NCBI GenBank assembly: GCA_940337035.1
Contig: OW679197.1
Span: 34,849,219 to 34,913,218 of the forward strand
DNA length: 64,000 nt
DNA from: Agriotes lineatus
Lineage: Eukaryota > Arthropoda > Insecta > Coleoptera > Elateridae
Reading direction: 5' to 3'
Shown here: piece after piece, positions 56,763 through 64,000 of the stretch
How the letters are laid out: every line of letters starts with the position of its first letter
How positions within the stretch are numbered: the first letter of the stretch is position 1
The notes under the pieces: model-generated
What the model saw: the letters and a program-made list of their open reading frames with translations, nothing else
What the model was told of the DNA's origin: nothing
Databases searched by the model: none
Translations under genes and position numbers: made by a program

Positions 56763-57470
56763 CTAACCATATAAGAGCCAACACCACATCTCAAATGCAC
56801 CAATCTTGCTTCTGTCAGTCTCTCTTAATGTCCATGTTTTTGATGCGTAAAGAAAGATTGGAAAAATGAGTGAATTTCCTAACTTTATTTTGGTATATTT
56901 GCTGATATCCCATCTTTGCTTCGCAAATTCGATTCTTTTTTTAATTTCCGTCGATAGCTTTTGTTTTGAATGATGTTGTGTATTCTGTGCTGCTTGCGAC
57001 TTATTTAAGCAGCTTTCGTCCATTCTCCACCATCCCGTTCATGGCTGAGGAGGGACGCAAGGTCTCCACAGTAGCCATTCTTCAGTTGAGGGGATTAAAA
57101 TTACCTTAACCATTTTATTATTTGCTCACTTCGTGGAGTCTCTAGTAAACTAGAGTAGTAGCTGTTCGTTATTGCCATAATGGCTGTATCATCAGCACAT
57201 CTACAATTTCTGTTTCTTTTCCTTCTCGTTCTAATTTTCTTCGGCACTATTTTGTTGACCAATATATTGCCTTATTATGAACGTAATGGCTTATATAGTC
57301 GACAGCTCTTTCGGGTTGTTATGCTCTGAATGGCCTTGTATTTCTTCACATAACTTATTATAGTACTTATTTTTGTCTACTCTGCGATAAGCTTTTTGAA
57401 TATTTCTGCTTAATTCTAGATATCTTATTTTGGTTAGTGATTTATTTTGGTAAGTAAAATGTTTAGACCA
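56763..57470 (-). pseudogene. LINE remnant with a SINE inside
   Basis: Minus-strand order: IQKAYRRVDKNKYYNKLCEE near 57390 (linker before the RT), CADDTAIMAI near 57210 (YADD box, Y changed to C), a SINE fragment (57005-57112), then EIKKRIEFAKQRWDISKYTK near 56930 and LYASKTWTLRETDRSKIGAF near 56830, the C-terminal block of RTE-like LINEs. Only about 60 codons separate the linker from YADD, so most of the RT fingers and palm is deleted. The 86-codon frame at 56763-57023 is the best preserved piece. Inactive. Confidence 0.7.
57005..57112 (+). mobile_element. tRNA-derived SINE, family A copy 3 (5' truncated)
   Basis: Begins within the body of the family (CGTCCATTCTCCACCATCC) and continues TGGCTGAGGAGGGACGCAAG, ACAGTAGCC, CTTCAGTTGAGGGGATTAAA, aligned block by block with copies at 22505-22750 and 22780-23112. 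Lies antisense within a LINE remnant. Confidence 0.7.
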
Positions 57471-60400
57471 GTCCTCTTTCGCTTTCGTCTTTCTACCTTG
57501 CTTAAACCTGGTAAATATTTTTCAATATATATAGTGCTGGCTTTGCTTCCAGGTTCTAGTCAACAAGGATATTCAGACTTTGACGTTCATAATAAATTTA
57601 AGGTTGTTGAATGTGGGGGCATCTGGACGCGTAGGAGCGTAATTCAAGTCGCATGCCACTCATAGCCCCCGTTGCACTTCTCCCAATACCCAAAATAGTC
57701 TAAAGATTATGTAAGGTTATTGAAAAAAGAATTCATGTGCTTATTGAAATAACTTGATATTACTGTGGAATGATTACAAATTCTATAAGTTTAACCTTGA
57801 TGGGTGGGTAACTGATGATTTTGAATCAGATTATTTTCCAGGAAGACTTCCTACTGAGGTAGCTATGGTGCTTCGTACTTTGTACATATTTAAACAATAG
57901 ATTTTCTTATATAAATGTTAACTGCTTAAACTATAGAGTAATAGTTTCTTTGTTATTACTAACCGACATCTTTGTATAATCAATTAAAGGGATTATTACT
58001 TTTGTATTAAGATTCTCTGTTTTTTGGTGTTTAATTTGGTTCATTATTTATACCGTTTTTACAAAAATAGTTCTATGATTGAAAAACTGAAACAGTTTTC
58101 AGTTCAGTGTAATTTAACAATCAAACAATGGAAGTAGTATAGAATTTGTTATATGTTCTATCCTTCTATTGATTGCACTGCGGTTTTTTGTAAACAGCCG
58201 CAGTTTAGTTTTTATAAACCAACTTGGTAATTATATTTTTTGTTCATCTACCCGTACCAGCCAACAAATGGGTTCCTAATGTTTTCCCGTCTCATCAGCC
58301 AGCCGTTATCAGAGAATGGTACACTTGTTAATGTAACTGTCAATAATTATTTCCCATGAATTAGCGATGGAATTAGCGATAGCGCCTCTTGTACTCGCAG
58401 CGCTAATGCATATATAATTGTTTCTGTTTTTCCTAAACTCACAAAAACCGTGTGAATCCATTGTCGACAATTCGCAGCAGAAATGTCACTTCGCTCCTTC
58501 CGTGTTTGAACTGTCGGCTCCAACAAAACCCAATTTAGCATTTCGTGTTTGCCTTTTGGATCTCGCATCTGGAGGAATCCTCCCGCTCTGCGAACTTTTC
58601 GCAGTTTAATCTCGGAACTTTGGTGCATGCGAACTTCTTCCTGCAGAACTATTTATCCTGCACTCGCATACGAGGCATTTGATTATTCAGATCAAAGGTT
58701 ATTGAAACAATCTCGCGTTTCTCGAACAATGAAGTGTTACAGCTATAAAACCAAGAAGAAAGGAGCTAGAGCCAGTGCACCTGCTTTGTGCACTATGATT
58801 CAGCAGGTTTGAGCTGCATCAGGACAACGCTCATTTCTGGGCTTAATCTTCGCCGTGCATGATCAGTCTGAAGAACTGGAAGCGATTGCTTACGGTTTAG
58901 TTTTTAGAATCATCAGAATAAACGTCGACGTTTTAAATTAATGGCTAAATGGTTATCTGGCAGATAATCCAGAAAGTGGGTTATATTTATGCTGAGCTAG
59001 GTGCATGAAGCAATTACGCAGAGAAAAAATTTACCGTATGGAGCCTACTTAGTTATTATTAAATAAATTTCTTATTTATTTAGCAAATCTGCCAGCGATG
59101 ACAGAAGGATTGTGCCGGTCTTAGTGGGTCGAGATTTATATGGAGAAAAAACCAATAAGCACGAGTCATGTTTCGGCTAATCTCCTGGCGATTTTGGCAA
59201 TTTGCAGGAGTTCGTTAGCAGTTTTAACAGCACCACCTTGGAAAATTAATAAAAATCGCCTTTTATAGCTGCCGCGTAATTTGTACGCATAAAATGTGGC
59301 GAGTTGGACCTTTTGGGCCATTTCAAGGCATTTCGACAATGACGTCAACATTAAATATTGGAAGAAGCAAGTAATCCGTTTGCTGGAGCCATCGACGGCC
59401 ATAAAGAACCAAAGGCATTTTAAAGTCTTTTTGTACGTCTGTCAATATTGTCTCGGTGCGTTTGCTGGCTTTATTTATGTTGGTCTTAACGGAGGTCAGC
59501 CAAGTTCTAAATCATGTCGTCGCATTGTGGTGCAGTGGTGCATATCTAAGTAATTATTTGAAAATATTTTTAATGCATGGCACGCAACAATAACATAAAT
59601 TTTGAGCCGTCATGTTGAGGTGTCGGGTCTAGTAATTGATTTTTTTTCTCACACAGGAGTTGTTGCCATCAACGCATTAATGAACCTTCCTTATTGAAAA
59701 GGAAGATGATTTGGACGAAAACAAGTTGCTATAATAGTTACTTATGTATTAAGGGCATAATCAATAGATTACAGCACGAGGGAATGTTTAAAGCACGACG
59801 CGAAGCGGAGCGCTTTCAATTTCCCGAAAGCTATAATCGTGATTAGGCACGTGGTACATACAACGTTTTATTTCATTTTAGTCCTCAAAATAGACAAAAT
59901 TCAGTATATTGGCTACAGACTACTGCGTCGTCGTTGTGCTGGCGCTGTGCATATTTTGGTGTGCTATGATTTCTATGCAGATTGGTGGTGTTGCTATACT
60001 ACATTGTTGGTGCTTGTTATACTGCTTAGTAATGTTATAGGCCCTAGGGCTATAAAAGCCATTTTACGCCCTCTATCGAGGGCCAATAAACAAGATTATG
60101 ATTCCAAAATGAAGTAATAGTTATTTATGATTGTGCCGATGCCTGTCTGTAATTCTTAGTTTGACGCAATTTTATGGCGTTTTTGTTTCTATTGCAAAAC
60201 AAATGTAAGGCTAAACGTCAATAGCATTGCCACTTTCTTTTTTCAAGGTAGAAGTTGCTGTTTGGAATTTTGAAACCTTTAAATGCATTTTTCGGAACAT
60301 GTATTCCTAGATTTATAATATTTTGCTTAGGCAATTGTGTAAGAGGGATTGGATGCCCCAATGCTCTGCATGTATTTATGTACTATTACTAGTACACGAA

Positions 60401-61694
60401 TAACCCCAACTTTTCAATTTAGAAAACCTCTAGGAATTATATATGGTTGTACTAATTTGGGGCTGATACAAAGGATACAACGTGCAGCTTGTCAACGAAG
60501 GCTGATTTATGACGTCCTAAACCACCATAGAGCATAATTCTAAAGCGGCTGATATGTCGAAATGCCAGTGAAGCTTTCATCTACACACTTATATAGAAAC
60601 CATTACAGGACCGCATGACTTGCAATGTTACAGCTGCTCCTATTGCAGATGAAAGAGCTCACTGCACTAATTATTTTTACTAGTCCTACATACACAGTTC
60701 AGACATTTCTGGTCTTCCTCATATCCTGAATTCAGAAATCAAGAAACTGATCTACTGGTTAAATTTCTTTAAATACAAACTCCTCTTGGAAAAACGCGAC
60801 CGTTGAAGAGATGGACACAGAGCAGTAATGGGTATGAAATGCAGCAGTTTTAAGATGTGCTGTATTAGCAATCATATTAAGGTAACTGATTTTGTTATTT
60901 TACTAATACTTCTGATCATTGTGTCTTCAGCTTTGATGACGTTAATACCTTGCTGTCCTTTCCCTCGTGAACGTAAATTAAAGCGTTGGTACGACTTCGT
61001 CATGAGTTTTTGAAGTGCCCGGGACTTTTAATTGGTAAAAAAACTAAAAATGGTGTGAAGCTCTATGTTTAATGAATATTAGACTTTAATATGTAATAGT
61101 TTCGAAAAATACCGCCTCAAGAAGATCGAAAAGGCAAATGTTTGAACGGTTTATTTTTCAATTTATAAATTCACTTTTCGTAGAAATCTGTGCTACTCAA
61201 AGTCAAGCCAACTAGTGGAAAATTATGAAATGAAGATGAAATTTCTCTATCTGTGTGGGCAAATCTTCACCAAAATTGTTGAAATTGAAGATGCAGAAAC
61301 ATCTGCAAGTGGCCTCAAGGTAAACACCAGAAACACCAACAGCTACAATAATCGCCAAGATAATAAAACAGTTTTGCGTCCATCATTGTTCTTTGATGTA
61401 ATGTCAAAATACGAAAATGAAGGAGCGTGTTTAGAGTTAGCAAAATATTATTTTTGGATTCAATACGAATACCTATCTTTTTTTGTACTCGAATGGAACC
61501 ATTTCAATCTTTCAGCGTTCTTCATTTCGTCTATCAACAGGTAAAACTTTATATGGACTTGCAAAAATGCATCCGTCAAACAATTTACCTACCAAAATTT
61601 TTAGACTAATAATAAAGTTTATTGAAAAATGTGCAACAGTTTACCAGTAAATTATGATTATAATACAATAGATCAAACCCTAAGTATTTTGCGA
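57471..61694. other. Intronic, no gene recognised
   Basis: Contains a GC-richer patch at 58420-58700 with overlapping two-strand frames and a TATA-like CTATAAAAG at about 60050, flanked by hairpins (GCCCTC-TATC-GAGGGC) and followed by AATAAA. Without any exon I do not call a promoter. The 109-codon frame 61215-61544 is unrecognised. Confidence 0.5.
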
Positions 61695-61950
61695 GAATCT
61701 CAACGTCTCTTCTGTCGGAATTATACACACGGCCGTCTACATATGCTTCGCGGCGATTCTTCATCTGAATTCGATGAAGTGCCAAAATTGTCAGTAGGAA
61801 CATACGCAGGTGTTATCGCAGAGGTCAAGTAAGACCGAGGCTGTTTGAGGCTCTCACTTAATCTTAAAGTATCCTCATCTTTTGATCTACCACTTGCCGC
61901 CCTGTACTCGCTGCAGTCCATAAACTGTCGAAAACCTGAGAAGCCGCTTT
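61695..61950. repeat. Dispersed repeat B, copy 2
   Basis: Degenerate partner of 30715-30990 (see that entry for shared blocks). An 88-codon minus-strand frame (61721-61987) covers it and is one of the few long frames tied to a repeat; its product is unrecognised. Confidence 0.55.
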
Positions 61951-63400
61951 GATAAGTACAAAAAATGTTTGTTTCAGAACTAAACAATAGTTGAATGACT
62001 ACTTTGTTATGGTAGCCGTGGCTCTTTGTAGCGAGTCGCCGCTGGTTTCAAGTCCCAGTAAGTCCTCATGTACGCAAGAGATGTTCCAAGAAGGATAACA
62101 TGGTGCATATAATAAAAAGCCAAGGAACGCGCCTAATAGTTTTTATTGCGCATCTTAATGCCCCCATAAATTGTCAATAAAGTTCCAATATAGTCGTAAC
62201 TTTGCGGATATCCAGCGAATGTCACCTAAAACAAATTATCCGAATACAGCTAGCTCCTCAGCAACGTCCATCTCAGGACTGCTCATTCCGGACTATCTAA
62301 ATGTGGGTAATTCTAATAAATCGTGTTGCAGGTGCTGTATGCGTAACCCAGCACCTTCTATCTTATCGCGAATTAAATGTGGGCTGCCTGAGGTCTGTAT
62401 TAAGTCGCGGATTGTCCGGGGGCTCTGTTTTTGTTTCGCCGTATTATGGAAATGTGTATTTAATGATACTTTATTGTTATTGCGGAGAATACGAATTATG
62501 GTGGGTGTATAATCAAACGTTTGATGCTTTTTTGTTTTGTTATTAAGCCGTAAACGGCCGGCGTATTGGATTTCCGTCTCGAATTCTTGTGTTTGCTGTC
62601 TTAAAAGATACTTGAACTTTCAGGAAACATTTTTGAAAAAAAGTACACCCTCCACATCTTCGGATGCAATTAAACAGGTGGGCGAACACCATTGAATTTG
62701 GAAACCTTAAATGCAGTATAACTTTTGAAGTAGTAAATATTTAAAAAAGGGATAAATATTAAAGTAAATACCCCCAAATGATTAGCGACGAGTTGCTCCA
62801 TACATAATCCCACTGAACGACTTGCTAGCGAATTATGTTATGTTTGCCGACCTGTCGGTATCAATTTCGGCGCTTTGCTCTCGATCGGTATATTAATTGC
62901 AAGTGGAAGTGCAGACAATGGAGAGAGCCAACACCGGAATCGTCGACGAGCAACGCATCGGCAGGGAAATTTTCCGGTTGGTGAATAATGGATTTCAGCG
63001 ATCGGATGGCAAAAAGCCTATTGGTGGCGGCCACATAATTAGGGGCGCAAAAAGCGCTTTGTTGCTGCGAAGTAACAAGTCATCGACTGTGACGGTCCGA
63101 CAAAAACAATGTACTATAACTGGGTACAAAAACAATTATCCGAAGGTGGCAAAAACGGCGAGTCAGAGACGCATGACCAATGCAAGGCGTGGGCCGGCTC
63201 CACCAACAGTCCCCTAACGAGACTCATATTCACCACCGAAACGGCGAGTCATCACCAATATATATTCAAATGGGCCCTCGGCTGCATTGCTGCGCACGGA
63301 ATTCGGGGATCAATCAAGTGTTTCCAGCGTGCACGCACTTTGCAAACGCTTTTAGTTGCGAGTATCCGCGGCGTTTTACAGACGATATCTACGCAGCTAC
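61951..63400. other. Unassigned, partly GC-rich
   Basis: 62880-63360 is richer in G+C with three overlapping plus-strand frames (62897-63217, 63109-63450, 63180-63527), probably the 5' part of the retroelement remnant that follows, but without motifs. A tRNA-like T-arm motif near 62050 (GGTTTCAAGTCCC) lacks a proper A box. Confidence 0.4.
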
Positions 63401-63720
63401 CACCCATCTGGAAAGAGTATGGAATAAAGAATTGGCACCAGAAGGAATAGGGGACGTATCGAAGTGCAACAACTGGTGGGGCATTACGCTACTGAACAAC
63501 ATTACTAAATTCCAGCTCACGTTTTAAGGAACAAATTCGAGCTCTACATCGAGAGACAATCAGTAGAGCTTTACTCAGAGGAAACAGTAGCCGTCAAATA
63601 CCAATCATGATAGGATTTAGACGAAGGTGCTGCATACACATCTACTATGTAACATTGTACTTGATCGACTATAAGGAAGGCATAAGGTGGGATTTCCAAA
63701 AACCAACGATTACATTACTA
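63401..63720 (+). pseudogene. LINE reverse transcriptase fragment (degraded)
   Basis: Plus strand, frame of the 115-codon ORF ending at 63527: KCNNWWGITLLNNITKF matches the 'NYRGITLLS' RT finger block. Further on, in other frames, FELYIERQ near 63540, a GFRRRC-like remnant of QSGFRKGRS near 63613, and LYLIDYKEGIRWDF near 63660, which corresponds to the catalytic 'FIDYKKAFD' block with the second conserved D lost. It is in opposite orientation to the other LINE remnants in the second half of the window. Confidence 0.55.
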
Positions 63721-64000
63721 TTACGCAATTAAAAACAAACATCATAAAACGCTGTATAGAAGAGTAATTCTATGCGTAATGGCACAATCAACCGACGCCC
63801 ACTCATTATCAATGAAGACTCTCTTCAAAAGCTGCATGAATTGTGCTATCTAGTCAGCATGGTCACTAAAAATAGTGGCACAGATATCTGACGTAGTAGT
63901 AGTGCATTTAATTAGGAAAAATTTACACGCCTGTGAAGCGATACTAAGACTTGGTGGAAACGATCAAAAACAAACTACAGGTCCACAATCTGGTATCACA
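63721..64000. other. No gene recognised
   Basis: Continuation of the LINE remnant is possible, but no further motif could be read before the window ends. Confidence 0.4.

Noticed and set aside
60040..60090. TATA box CTATAAAAG followed by AATAAA
   Set aside because: No exon or conserved frame nearby; short hairpins explain the base pattern as well.
62005..62070. tRNA-like sequence with GGTTTCAAGTCCC
   Set aside because: Spacing to any A box is too short and no anticodon arm forms.
1..64000. CRISPR arrays, prokaryotic operons, phage or toxin systems
   Set aside because: None present: no regular spacer arrays and no dense coding; the sequence is eukaryotic.

Overview
The window reads as nuclear DNA of a large, AT-rich, repeat-laden insect (arthropod) genome. 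Signs are intron-rich transposase genes with short GT-AG introns, APE-type LINEs, Pol III-derived SINEs, mariner/pogo, Harbinger and Mutator-like DNA transposons, and almost no open coding sequence. No bacterial operons, rRNA operon or CRISPR array are visible. The order of insect cannot be fixed by eye. Most open frames of 60-120 codons are chance frames in AT-rich or repetitive DNA and are not annotated.

Layout. 1-41.5 kb is intergenic or intronic DNA filled with transposon debris. It holds degraded LINEs (4.0-4.5, 5.9-7.3, 22.2-23.8, 34.1-35.7 kb), a Ty3-like solo LTR with target duplication (7.48-8.03 kb), a decayed FLYWCH/MULE transposon (11.5-13.4 kb), a pogo/Tigger-like MITE (14.1-14.6 kb) and one intact, probably young LINE with a 976-codon endonuclease-reverse transcriptase ORF and a 9-bp target duplication (18.46-21.71 kb). 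It also has SINEs of at least four kinds (tRNA-Ser-like, a tRNA-like family with 3 copies in the window, 5S rRNA-like, and one with a perfect 13-bp target duplication), a near-perfect fold-back MITE at 33.3 kb and a degenerate satellite-like array at 38.5-40.0 kb.

41.5-42.2 kb is the only convincing host gene segment. A GC- and CpG-rich 5' flank/5'UTR leads to a 44-codon first coding exon with a signal peptide, ending at a consensus splice donor. Its mature N-terminus, with a C-x3-C motif, is compatible with anosmin-1 (Kallmann-syndrome protein) but this rests on a short stretch. No second exon was found, so if the gene is real its first intron runs beyond 21.8 kb, to the end of the window.

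42.2-64 kb is this putative intron. It begins, directly after the donor, with a 1.3-kb minisatellite of GTAGGCG/CGACGTTC units. Then come a deleted pogo-like element (44.5-45.7 kb), a duplicated intron segment (45.8-46.4 and 47.8-48.6 kb), a Harbinger-type element with TTA target duplication (51.3-52.5 kb), and a complete 1.5-kb TA-flanked mariner-type transposon whose three-exon transposase gene lost its first catalytic region (54.1-55.6 kb). A tRNA-Gly-derived SINE, further LINE remnants and dispersed repeats shared with the first half of the window follow.

The genes do not form a pathway. The interaction visible here is layered transposition: SINEs inside LINEs, elements abutting each other, and non-autonomous derivatives of DNA transposons.
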